14,923 nucleotides of DNA from an uncultured Actinomycetes bacterium (GTDB lineage: Bacteria; Actinomycetota; Actinomycetes; Nanopelagicales; Nanopelagicaceae): the NCBI GenBank assembly GCA_903953805.1, contig CAJBLC010000014.1, positions 1 to 14,923 of the forward strand, written 5' to 3'. Under the pieces are notes generated by a model. It searched no databases, was not told the origin of the DNA, and saw only the letters and a list, made by a program, of their open reading frames with translations. A program made the position numbers and the translations under genes. Below, one piece after another: positions 7,535-14,923 of this stretch (its first letter is position 1; each line of letters begins with the position of its first letter).

Positions 7535-7553
7535 GCCACTTCACAGGAACCTT

Positions 7554-7576
7554 CCCCTAAGAAAAGGGGTAATTTT
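7554..7576 (+). terminator. Candidate Rho-independent terminator after prs
   Basis: CCCCT (7554-7558) pairs with AGGGG (7565-7569) around the loop AAGAAA. Three bases later there is TTTT (7573-7576). The stem is only 5 bp but GC-rich. It lies 20 bases after the prs stop and directly before a candidate promoter for rplY, which fits a transcription-unit boundary. Confidence 0.5.
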
Positions 7577-7603
7577 GGCTTTCCCCGCGCTCTGGGCTAC
7601 TCT
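7575..7603 (+). promoter_or_regulatory. Predicted rplY-pth promoter
   Basis: TTGGCT (-35, 7575-7580) and TACTCT (-10, 7598-7603) are separated by 17 bases. The -10 fits the actinobacterial TAnnnT pattern and the -35 keeps TTG. The -35 touches the T tract of the upstream terminator, so terminator and promoter are packed back to back. A start near 7610 would give a leader of about 90 bases before rplY. Confidence 0.5.
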
Positions 7604-7609
7604 TCAGGC

Positions 7610-7698
7610 TCGTCACGGCGAGGGATAGTAATTATCCGTAATCGACGGGTTGCTCTCCTGAGGCGTGCATTTTCAAACGTTACGAAGGAGCAACTCAA
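7610..7698 (+). promoter_or_regulatory. Structured 5' leader of rplY, possibly hiding the ribosome binding site
   Basis: The leader holds several pairings. CTCG/CGAG (7609-7612 with 7619-7622) and GGATA/TATCC (7623-7627 with 7633-7637) are small local hairpins. CCGT/ACGG (7636-7639 with 7645-7648) competes with the second. The main helix pairs GTTGCTC (7649-7655) with GAGCAAC (7688-7694): seven Watson-Crick pairs, extendable to ten with two G-U pairs (7647-7656 with 7687-7696). The GGAG of the rplY Shine-Dalgarno (GAAGGAG, 7684-7690) lies inside this helix. A control role is inferred from the pairing only; no known leader family was recognised. Confidence 0.4.
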
Positions 7699-8301
7699 GT
7701 GGCAGAAATTTCAATCCAAGGCAGCAAGCGCACCAACTTCGGTAAGGGTGCTTCACGCCGCGACCGCGTCGCTGGTCTAGTCCCAGCAGTGATCTATGGC
7801 CACAATGCAGAGCCACAGCACGTATCACTCCCAGCTCGTGAGCTCGGAAATGCTCTCAAGGCATCAAACGTTCTCCTCAACGTCTCATTCGATGGCAAGA
7901 GCGAACTCGTTCTTCCAAAGTCTGTTTCAAAGAATCCACTCACCGGAATCTTCGAGCACATCGATCTTCTCGTTGTCCGCAAGGGTGAAAAAGTTAAGGT
8001 TGAAGTTCCAGTACATACCGAAGGTGCATATGACAAGGATGGAATCCTTGAGCATGTAAATAACACCATCGAAATCGAAGCAGAAGCAACTTCTATCCCA
8101 GCATTCTTGGTTCTTGATCTCACTGGCATGCCAGCAGGAACAAGCAAGACCGCTGCAGATGTAGTGCTCCCTGCTGGAACAACTCTTGTTTCAGATGCAG
8201 CACTCGTTGTTGTTCACCTCTCAGAGCGTTCAAGCGCTGCTGAGCCAGTTGCAGAGGCTGCTCCAGCTGCCCCTGCTGCTGAAGCACCAAAAGCTGAATA
8301 A
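7699..8301 (+). CDS. rplY: 50S ribosomal protein L25, CTC/TL5 type
   Basis: General-stress-type L25 that binds 5S rRNA at loop E and helps form the central protuberance of the 50S subunit. The 200-residue chain has an N-terminal 5S-binding beta-barrel (about 1-90, with KRTNFGKGASRRDR and VPAVIYGHN), the CTC-type second domain (about 95-175, with VPVHTEGAYDKDGILEH and DLTGMPAGTS), and a low-complexity Ala/Pro/Glu tail. E. coli L25 is far shorter (about 94 residues) and lacks the second domain. The start is GTG at 7699, with a strong GAAGGAG ribosome binding site (7684-7690) 8 bases upstream. The codons look strongly biased, as expected for high expression. pth follows 19 bases downstream, the usual rplY-pth pairing. 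Confidence 0.96.
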   Translation: MAEISIQGSKRTNFGKGASRRDRVAGLVPAVIYGHNAEPQHVSLPARELGNALKASNVLLNVSFDGKSELVLPKSVSKNPLTGIFEHIDLLVVRKGEKVKVEVPVHTEGAYDKDGILEHVNNTIEIEAEATSIPAFLVLDLTGMPAGTSKTAADVVLPAGTTLVSDAALVVVHLSERSSAAEPVAEAAPAAPAAEAPKAE

Positions 8302-8320
8302 TTAAGTAACGTCGCTTCGC

Positions 8321-8884
8321 ATGTCTGATCGCTGGATCATTTTCGGGTTAGGAAATCCCGGCGATCAGTATGCAAGCACCCGCCACAACATCGGCCATAT
8401 GGTGATTGATTACCTGGGCAGCAATTCAAAGTTCTCTTCACATAAATCCCGTTGCGAGATCGCAGATATCAGGGTCGCAGGAGTTGCAGTAACACTCGCG
8501 AAATCAAAGTTATATATGAATGAATCTGGTGGGCCACTCAAGGCACTCGCTGACTTCTATAAGATCAAAGGCGCAAATATCATCGTTGTCCATGATGAAT
8601 TAGATATCGCTTTCAACACTATTCGCTTGAAGATCGCTGGTGGCGACAATGGCCACAACGGCTTAAAAGATATTACAAAGCATTTCTCCGGCCCTGATTA
8701 TTACCGCCTTCGCATGGGCGTTGGTCGCCCCCAAGGTCCACAAGATCCAGCCGATTATGTTTTAAAACCATTCTCTCAACCAGAGAAGAAGGAGCTCCCT
8801 GACTTCATCGCCAGGGGAGCGTTAGCTGCAGAGCGGTTGATCGAAAAGGGTCTCGACTTCGCGCAGCAGGAGTTCAATAAGTAA
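8321..8884 (+). CDS. pth: Peptidyl-tRNA hydrolase
   Basis: Pth releases peptides from peptidyl-tRNAs that drop off ribosomes, so the tRNA can be reused. Seen: FGLGNPGDQYASTRHNIG with N12 and the catalytic H22, N67 in LYMNESG, the catalytic-support Asp D92 in VVHDELDI, and N113 in GDNGHNGLKD; all the known key residues are present. The length of 187 residues is normal. The ATG is 19 bases after the rplY stop, but no Shine-Dalgarno-like sequence is visible in that gap, so initiation may depend on coupling or be SD-independent. The TAA stop (8882-8884) touches the stop codon of ppc on the other strand, with no base between and no hairpin terminator seen. Confidence 0.96.
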   Translation: MSDRWIIFGLGNPGDQYASTRHNIGHMVIDYLGSNSKFSSHKSRCEIADIRVAGVAVTLAKSKLYMNESGGPLKALADFYKIKGANIIVVHDELDIAFNTIRLKIAGGDNGHNGLKDITKHFSGPDYYRLRMGVGRPQGPQDPADYVLKPFSQPEKKELPDFIARGALAAERLIEKGLDFAQQEFNK

Positions 8885-11551
8885 TCAGCCAGTATTGCGA
8901 AGGCCGGCAGCCACACCGTTGATGGTGAGCAAGAGTGCACGGCGGATTGTTGGATCGATATCTGGATTCTCACGAACCTGCTCAAGCAAGTGAATTTGCA
9001 AGAGATGCAATGGTGCGAGATATTGATCGCGAATACCTAATGTGCGGGCAAGTCGTGGTTGATCTCCTAGGAGTTCAGACTTCTTTGTAAGAAGCAAGAT
9101 CTCTGCCTTAGTAAGCGCAAACTCTTCTTTGATCAGTTCTAAGAAGTGGCGCAGGCTTGGGTCAACCAAGGTATCGACATAGCGCTGTGACATCTCGAGA
9201 TCTGTCTTTGCAATAGTCATCTCGACGTTTGAGATAAAGGTGCTGAAGAAGTGCCAATCTTTGAGCATCTGTTGCATCGTTGATTCTTGGCCCGCTTCGC
9301 GAGCAGCCTTGAGACCCGAGCCAACTCCGAACCAACCAGGAACGATCTGACGAGATTGAGTCCAGCCGAATACCCATGGAATAGCGCGCAAGCTCCCGAG
9401 CCCGCCAGATGCATCTGGGCGGCGTGAAGGACGTGAACCTAAGAAGAGATCGCCGAGTTGTTCAACGGGAGTTGAGGCATAGAAATATGCAGGGAGATCA
9501 GGATGATCAACGAGCGAGCGGTAACGTTTAAAGGCGCTATCGCTGATGAGGTCCATCGATTGATTCCACTTTGCTAAATCTTCGGGGGATTGGCGTGGTG
9601 CTCGGTTAAGAACGGTTGCTTCAAGTGCTGCTGCAACTGAAAGTTCAACGTTTTCGCGAGCAAGTGCTGGGAGTGAATATTTATCTGAGATGACTTCGCC
9701 CTGCTCTGTCATCTTGATCTGGCCATCGATTGATCCCCATGGGAGCGCGATGAGCGCATCGTATGTAGGGCCGCCACCGCGACCAACAGAACCACCGCGA
9801 CCATGGAAGAGGCGGAGTGTGACGCCGTGTTTGAGAGCAATATCGCGAAGTTTGCGTTGGGCCTTGTGGATCTCCCATTGCGATGTTGCGATACCAGCAT
9901 CTTTATTGGAATCTGAATATCCGAGCATGACCTCTTGGATATCGCCGCGCAGTCTTACCAGCTCGCGGTACTCAGGAGTTGAGAGAAGTGCATCGAGAAT
10001 TGAATCTGCCGCACGAAGTTCTGCAACTGTTTCAAGAAGTGGTGCAAAGCCAACCTTGGCGAACTTCTCGCCCTTTAATGAAACGAGTCCAGCAATATCA
10101 GCGAGAATGACAGGAGCGAGCACATCTTCGTGGCCCTTCGTCATTGAGATGATGTAGGTCTCGATAACCTCAGGACCAAACTTCTCAATGAGTTCGCGGA
10201 TTGCAATAAAGACACCAACAGTTTTTCGACCTAACTCATCAAGACCATCGATCGATGGGCGAGATGGGCCCTTTAACTGCGCCGCAATCAGCGAAGTACG
10301 ATCTTCGTAGGCTGCGCCAAAGAGTTGGGTCATAGCATTGTGATGAGCATCAGAATGCTCACGAACATCCATCGTTGCATGAGTGATACCAAAGCTAGAA
10401 ACGGTACGGATAATGCGCTCTAACAAGCCATGAGCGATCAATTCTCCGCGGTGAGCGAGTAGAGAGGTACGCATCAACATCAGATCAGCAATGAGCTCCG
10501 CCGTGCTCTCATAATCGCGGCCAGCAACGTGATCTGCCCCTGCTGCGTGACGGCGTTGGGTAAGAATTAAGCGGTGGCGGATTGCTGTTGCCTTGAGACG
10601 GTAAGGCTCTTCGACATTCTGACGGCGGAAACGATCCTCAATCTCTGGGAGCACCTCGAGATCTTTAGCAACTGAAGCCTTCAGTTCATCGCTCGCGCCA
10701 GCGATACGGCTAGACACAGAGAGCGCCTGACGCAACTGATCGAGCGAGCCAAGCATCGTACGGATGAAGTGGCCAGTCTGAAGAAGAATCGCATCCTTTG
10801 TTACCTGAGGAGTGATGTGAGGATTTCCATCACGATCGCCACCAATCCAGGTACCAAAGCTCAAAGGTCGTGATGTTGGATCTACGACAACATTGATGCG
10901 CTCGAGTTCATGTGCGAAATCATCGAGAACTTCTGGCACGGTGTGGGTAAAGAGGTCATCAAGATAGTAGAGAGCATTTGTTGCTTCATCGAGTGGCTCA
11001 GGGCGGCCGAGGCGAAGTTCATCGGTCTGCCAGAGAAGGTCGACAGTTTCAGCGAGACGACGATCACGAGTTGGAGTAGCAGGAGTCTCAAGAAGATCGG
11101 CGATCGTTCCAAGTTTGCTCAATACCGAGCGACGTGATGCCTCTGTTGGGTGAGCGGTGAAGACCGGGCGAACTGAGAACTCGTTGATCCAGCCCTGGAC
11201 ATCTTCATAAGTAAATTCTTTTGTCTGGCTCTGTACATCAATAATGCGATCTACGGCACGTGATAACCAAGATCCGCCTTCAGCACGTTCTGCTGCGAGC
11301 TCTTTTGCACGATGAACTTGCTCTGCAACATTTGCGAGATGGAAGTAGGTGCTGAATGCACGCACTAGTTGGATCTCTTCTGTGTTGGTGAGATCTTGGA
11401 GAGATTCGGCGCCTTTACCTTCACGGACTGCTTTTCGGACTCGCTCAACAAGTGCGAGGAGTTCAGGGCTCTCTTGGCGGACCAGGCTCTGACCCAAGAG
11501 GTCTCCAAGTCGGCGTACATCGCTGCGCAGTTCTAGATCATCAGTTGCCAC
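8885..11551 (-). CDS. ppc: Phosphoenolpyruvate carboxylase
   Basis: Cytosolic anaplerotic enzyme that adds bicarbonate to PEP to give oxaloacetate and phosphate, refilling the TCA cycle. It is 888 residues long (E. coli 883). Signatures in order: FTAHPTEASRR with catalytic H134, GTWIGGDRDGNP (233-244), LGYSDSNKDAG (543-553), FHGRGGSVGRGGGPT (582-596), FGWTQSRQIVPGWFG in the C-terminal third, and the invariant C-terminal RNTG. The RGGSVGRGG Arg and the C-terminal Asn match residues of the aspartate inhibition site in the family, so allosteric control is likely. The start is GTG (11551-11549, minus strand). An in-frame TAG lies one codon upstream, so no longer start is possible, and no clear Shine-Dalgarno is seen. 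It is the only minus-strand gene here and is divergent from mfd. Confidence 0.97.
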   Translation of the reverse strand: MATDDLELRSDVRRLGDLLGQSLVRQESPELLALVERVRKAVREGKGAESLQDLTNTEEIQLVRAFSTYFHLANVAEQVHRAKELAAERAEGGSWLSRAVDRIIDVQSQTKEFTYEDVQGWINEFSVRPVFTAHPTEASRRSVLSKLGTIADLLETPATPTRDRRLAETVDLLWQTDELRLGRPEPLDEATNALYYLDDLFTHTVPEVLDDFAHELERINVVVDPTSRPLSFGTWIGGDRDGNPHITPQVTKDAILLQTGHFIRTMLGSLDQLRQALSVSSRIAGASDELKASVAKDLEVLPEIEDRFRRQNVEEPYRLKATAIRHRLILTQRRHAAGADHVAGRDYESTAELIADLMLMRTSLLAHRGELIAHGLLERIIRTVSSFGITHATMDVREHSDAHHNAMTQLFGAAYEDRTSLIAAQLKGPSRPSIDGLDELGRKTVGVFIAIRELIEKFGPEVIETYIISMTKGHEDVLAPVILADIAGLVSLKGEKFAKVGFAPLLETVAELRAADSILDALLSTPEYRELVRLRGDIQEVMLGYSDSNKDAGIATSQWEIHKAQRKLRDIALKHGVTLRLFHGRGGSVGRGGGPTYDALIALPWGSIDGQIKMTEQGEVISDKYSLPALARENVELSVAAALEATVLNRAPRQSPEDLAKWNQSMDLISDSAFKRYRSLVDHPDLPAYFYASTPVEQLGDLFLGSRPSRRPDASGGLGSLRAIPWVFGWTQSRQIVPGWFGVGSGLKAAREAGQESTMQQMLKDWHFFSTFISNVEMTIAKTDLEMSQRYVDTLVDPSLRHFLELIKEEFALTKAEILLLTKKSELLGDQPRLARTLGIRDQYLAPLHLLQIHLLEQVRENPDIDPTIRRALLLTINGVAAGLRNTG

Positions 11552-11670
11552 TGGCTAATCATTACAGGTTTAATGAGCCCTCTAACCCCCCTCTCTTCGG
11601 ATTGCGGGGGCATAGGTGCATTTCCACGCGTAATTTCGCGAGCGGGAGTTGAAAGGGAGGCGAAGAATTA
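11552..11670. promoter_or_regulatory. Divergent ppc-mfd intergenic region
   Basis: These 119 bases must hold the promoters of both ppc (leftward) and mfd (rightward), but no convincing -35/-10 pair is visible by eye on either strand. Visible structure: a C-run (11586-11591) and a G-run (11606-11610) that can pair around a loop containing C-TTCG-G (11595-11600), and two CGCG tetramers 6 bases apart (11627-11630 and 11637-11640). The mfd ribosome binding site GGGAGG is at 11655-11660, 10 bases before the ATG. Confidence 0.4.
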
Positions 11671-14600
11671 ATGTCATTGTTACAAGCCTTCTCGCATATT
11701 GAACTCCCTGCAAAGCTTTCGCAAGGCGCTGCTGTCACTCTGCCATCTACACAGGGCCTCTTTGCTGCGATCGCCTCACAGGAACGTCCTCTGGTCCTCG
11801 TTACAGCCTCCTCTCGGAGGGCCGATGAACTCACTGAAGAACTCAACAGCTATCTTGGGACAGGTTCAGTTGTCGTCTTTCCGCCGTGGGAGACGCTTCC
11901 ACATGAACGTTTGAGTCCAAAGAGTGACACCGTTGCGACGCGTTTTAAGACTCTGCACTTGCTTGCATCGAATCAACCGCCGCGAGTCTTGGTCACATCG
12001 ATTCGGGGCTTGATTCAACCCATCATCGCCGATCTCCTCGACGCTCAATTACCAGTACTAGAAATTAACAAGACAATTTCGATGTCCGCACTTATCGCAT
12101 CGCTCTCTTTTCTTGGGTATACGAGAACCGATCTCGTAGAACGTCGGGGTGATTTTGCGGTTCGCGGCGGAATTATCGATCTCTTCCCACCAGATTTAGA
12201 GCATCCAATACGCGTCGATTATTTCGGCGACGACATTGAAGAGTTGGCATATTTCACAGTGGCTGATCAGCGAACCTTTCAACCTGTTGTTGGTGAACTA
12301 ACTGTATTCCCATGCCGTGAACTTCTCTTGACCGATGCAGTGAAGGACCGAGCCAGGTATCTTGCCGCTGAGTTCCCAACACTTTCTGAGATCTGCCACA
12401 AACTTGCTGAAGGAATTAGCGTCGATGGCATGGAGTCCCTTATTGGAGTCCTTAACTCCGAATTGAAATCACTCATTGATTTCTTACCTAAGAATTATCA
12501 AATTATCGTCGTTGATGAACCGCGTATTACGTCACGGGCGATTGACCTTATCGAGACAAATAAAGAGTTTCTCGATGCATCGTGGTCGAACGCCGCTATG
12601 GGTGGAAAAGCGCCGATCGATATCTTTGGGGGAATTGAATCTGGCGGATATTTCACGCTCGAGCACTTGACGAAATTAGCTCATGACGCTGGTATCCCGT
12701 GGCGCTCGTTGAACCCTTATGCCAGCGACGTTGAAGATCAGACGCTTGAGTTTGAGGCGCTTCCTATCTATCGGAATGACCTCGACGCAGTAGAAGCAGA
12801 TCTCAAGAAGTGGCTTTCAGAGGGCTATTTAGTCATCTTTAGCGCAGTAGGCTCCGGTATCGTCGAGCGATTCAATAATCTCTTCATTGAAGCAGATCTG
12901 CCAACTCGCATCTATAAGTCCATTGATTCGCAACTGACTCGAGATGTCATCCATCTAACAGCGACACCGATTGAGCATGGCTTTATCGCAGATTTTGCTA
13001 AGACGGTTCTGCTCACCGAGAAAGATATCTCGGGTCAGCGCAGTTCAAATAAGGATCAAGCTCGGATGCCGTCACGTCGTAAGAAGGCCGTTGATCCAAT
13101 TGAACTAAAGCCAGGGGATTACGTCGTCCATGAGCAGCACGGTGTTGGACGATACATCGAACTTGTGCAGCGCACCGTGGGAAAGAGCGCCCGTGAATAT
13201 CTCGTCATTGAATACGCATCATCAAAACGCGGTCAACCTGGTGATCGGCTCTATGTACCGACAGATTCCTTGGAACAAGTAACTCGATATGTCGGGGGAG
13301 AGGCCCCTGCTGTTCACCGTATTGGTGGAGCTGATTGGCAGAATGCGAAGCGACGTGCGCGAAAGGCCGTCAAACAGATTGCTGCGGAGTTGATCCAGCT
13401 TTATGCCGCTCGCATGGCAGCGCCTGGTTATGCCTTCTCACCAGATACACCGTGGCAGCGAGAGCTTGAAGATGCCTTCCCGTATGTAGAGACAACAGAT
13501 CAACTTTCGACGATCGAAGAAGTAAAGCGCGATATGGAAGCTTCGCATCCCATGGATCGCATTGTTTGTGGTGACGTTGGCTACGGCAAGACAGAGATTG
13601 CGATCCGTGCCGCCTTTAAAGCGGTGCAAGATGGGAAGCAGGTTGCAGTCCTCGTTCCAACTACCTTGCTCGTACAACAACATCTCTCGACATTCCTCAA
13701 CCGCTACACCGGATTCCCGGTGAAGGTTGCGGGCCTCTCACGCTTTAACACTGCCAAAGAGGGGAAGGAGATCCTCTCCGGATTGGCTGATGGGTCTATC
13801 GATATCGTCATCGGCACCCACCGATTACTCTCAAAAGATGTGCAATTTAGGGATCTTGGGCTAGTAATCGTCGATGAAGAGCAACGTTTTGGCGTTGAAC
13901 ATAAAGAAGAGTTGAAGAAAGCACGCACAAATATCGATGTCCTTTCCATGTCGGCAACTCCGATTCCTCGAACTCTTGAGATGGCTATCACCGGAATTCG
14001 GGAGATGTCGAATATCACGACCCCGCCGGAAGAGCGCCACCCCGTTCTTACATATGTCGGCTTCCACGACGACAAGCAGGTTACCGCGGCTATTCACCGC
14101 GAACTTTTGAGAGATGGTCAGATCTTTTATGTACATAATCGAGTCGAAGATATCGATCGAGTTGTAGAGCGCCTTAAAACTCTTGTCCCAGAAGCGCGCA
14201 TAAGAGTTGCTCATGGCCAGATGAGCGAACGTGAGTTGGAAGATGTCATCCTGGGATTCTGGGAGAAAGATTTTGATGTGCTTGTCTCTACGACAATCAT
14301 CGAAAGTGGAATCGACATTCCAAATGCAAACACGTTAATTGTCGATCACGCAGATAAATTTGGGCTATCGCAGTTACATCAACTTCGGGGTCGAGTCGGT
14401 CGCGGAAGAGAGCGCGCATACGCTTACTTCCTTTATTCAGCAGATAAGCCGCTGACTGAGATAGCACATGATCGACTAACCACCATTGCAACAAACACTG
14501 ATCTTGGTTCTGGCATGCAAGTTGCATTAAAGGATCTTGAGATCAGAGGTGCAGGTAATCTCCTCGGAGGAGAGCAATCCGGTCACATTGCTGAAGTCGG

Positions 14601-14923
14601 ATTCGATCTTTATGTGCGAATGGTCGGGGAGGCAGTTGAAGAATTTAAAACTGGCTACGTGGATGCCAACCCGCGCATCAAAGAATGCAAAGTTGAACTC
14701 CCGATTACTGCTCATCTCCCAATTGACTATCTTCCATCAGAGCGCCTGCGGTTAGATCTCTATCGCCGTATGGCCGATGCTAGGGATAATCAGGATCTGG
14801 ATGCCATCGTCGAAGAGTTAGTCGATCGTTTTGGCGAGTTACCGCTTGAAGCCAGCACATTGATTGAGGTTGCACTGCTAAGGGTGAGAGCAAAGCAGCT
14901 TGGGCTCTCTGAGGTCGTGATCC
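11671..14923 (+). CDS. mfd: Transcription-repair coupling factor Mfd (3' end outside window)
   Basis: Mfd binds RNA polymerase stalled at DNA lesions, removes it with its ATP-driven translocase and recruits UvrA for nucleotide excision repair. The frame is open from ATG 11671 to the window edge: 1084 residues of a typical 1150-1230. Seen: a UvrB-like N-terminal module with no intact Walker A (about 1-340; FPPWETLPHER, ERRGDFAVRGGIIDLFP), a CarD-like RNA-polymerase-binding domain (about 478-550; KPGDYVVHEQHGVGRY), then the translocase with Walker A GDVGYGKTE (K640), DEEQRFG (735-741), SATPIPRTLEMA, the TRG-type MAITGIREMS, and motif VI LHQLRGRVGRGRERAY. The start of the C-terminal autoinhibitory domain is present (AHLPIDYLPSERLRLDLYRR). 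No frameshift or internal stop was found. The start has GGGAGG 10 bases upstream. Confidence 0.97.
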   Translation, partial: MSLLQAFSHIELPAKLSQGAAVTLPSTQGLFAAIASQERPLVLVTASSRRADELTEELNSYLGTGSVVVFPPWETLPHERLSPKSDTVATRFKTLHLLASNQPPRVLVTSIRGLIQPIIADLLDAQLPVLEINKTISMSALIASLSFLGYTRTDLVERRGDFAVRGGIIDLFPPDLEHPIRVDYFGDDIEELAYFTVADQRTFQPVVGELTVFPCRELLLTDAVKDRARYLAAEFPTLSEICHKLAEGISVDGMESLIGVLNSELKSLIDFLPKNYQIIVVDEPRITSRAIDLIETNKEFLDASWSNAAMGGKAPIDIFGGIESGGYFTLEHLTKLAHDAGIPWRSLNPYASDVEDQTLEFEALPIYRNDLDAVEADLKKWLSEGYLVIFSAVGSGIVERFNNLFIEADLPTRIYKSIDSQLTRDVIHLTATPIEHGFIADFAKTVLLTEKDISGQRSSNKDQARMPSRRKKAVDPIELKPGDYVVHEQHGVGRYIELVQRTVGKSAREYLVIEYASSKRGQPGDRLYVPTDSLEQVTRYVGGEAPAVHRIGGADWQNAKRRARKAVKQIAAELIQLYAARMAAPGYAFSPDTPWQRELEDAFPYVETTDQLSTIEEVKRDMEASHPMDRIVCGDVGYGKTEIAIRAAFKAVQDGKQVAVLVPTTLLVQQHLSTFLNRYTGFPVKVAGLSRFNTAKEGKEILSGLADGSIDIVIGTHRLLSKDVQFRDLGLVIVDEEQRFGVEHKEELKKARTNIDVLSMSATPIPRTLEMAITGIREMSNITTPPEERHPVLTYVGFHDDKQVTAAIHRELLRDGQIFYVHNRVEDIDRVVERLKTLVPEARIRVAHGQMSERELEDVILGFWEKDFDVLVSTTIIESGIDIPNANTLIVDHADKFGLSQLHQLRGRVGRGRERAYAYFLYSADKPLTEIAHDRLTTIATNTDLGSGMQVALKDLEIRGAGNLLGGEQSGHIAEVGFDLYVRMVGEAVEEFKTGYVDANPRIKECKVELPITAHLPIDYLPSERLRLDLYRRMADARDNQDLDAIVEELVDRFGELPLEASTLIEVALLRVRAKQLGLSEVVI

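Noticed and set aside
9690..10157. 155-codon plus-strand open frame inside ppc
   Set aside because: It is antisense to a highly conserved part of ppc, its translation is Ser/Arg/Pro-rich without any recognisable domain, and no ribosome binding site or neighbour supports it.
13105..13320. CarD-like domain as a separate regulator gene
   Set aside because: It lies in frame inside mfd at the expected position of the RNA-polymerase-interaction domain, so it is part of Mfd.
11671..14923. Possible frameshift or break in mfd
   Set aside because: Checking the frame from the ATG through Walker A, DEEQ and motif VI to the last base shows one continuous frame; only the window edge truncates it.
1..14923. 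Mobile element, prophage, CRISPR, toxin-antitoxin or defence system
   Set aside because: No transposase, integrase, direct-repeat array, terminal inverted repeats or defence-type protein was found; coding content is housekeeping plus one sugar isomerase.

Overview
The window looks like a core chromosomal segment of an actinobacterium with a mid-range G+C content (roughly half by eye). The order metG-tatD-rsmA-ispE-...-glmU-prs-rplY-pth-...-mfd is the arrangement known from Actinobacteria such as Mycobacterium. The CTC-type L25 with an Ala/Pro/Glu tail and the mycobacterial-like C-terminal tail of GlmU agree with this. The tight spacing, the modest G+C and the lack of an rpf gene between tatD and rsmA suggest a streamlined, possibly freshwater lineage such as Nanopelagicales (acI). 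That lineage assignment is inference, not proof.

Region 1 (2-4948, plus strand): the 3' part of metG, then tatD, rsmA, ispE and a sugar isomerase of the N-acylglucosamine 2-epimerase (AGE)/YihS family. Gaps run from a 1-base overlap to 10 bases, so this is very likely one operon. It ends at a hairpin terminator that straddles the isomerase stop codon. Region 2 (4983-7576, plus): tRNA-Gln(UUG), glmU and prs, ending at a candidate terminator. GlmU makes UDP-GlcNAc for peptidoglycan and Prs makes PRPP. Region 3 (7575-8884, plus): a promoter, a leader of about 90 bases, rplY and pth, both serving translation. Region 4 (8885-11551, minus): ppc (phosphoenolpyruvate carboxylase), whose stop codon directly abuts that of pth. 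Region 5 (11552-14923): a 119-base divergent intergenic region, then mfd on the plus strand, open at the window end.

Most genes are housekeeping: tRNA charging and quality control (metG, tRNA-Gln, pth), ribosome assembly (rsmA, rplY), isoprenoid and cell-wall precursors (ispE, glmU), nucleotide precursors (prs), anaplerosis (ppc) and transcription-coupled repair (mfd). No mobile element, CRISPR array or defence system is visible. The points most worth a second look are a possible Shine-Dalgarno-sequestering leader in front of rplY, the YihS-like isomerase inside a core operon, the A54/A60 T-loop of tRNA-Gln, the terminator across a stop codon, and the zero-gap convergent pth/ppc pair.
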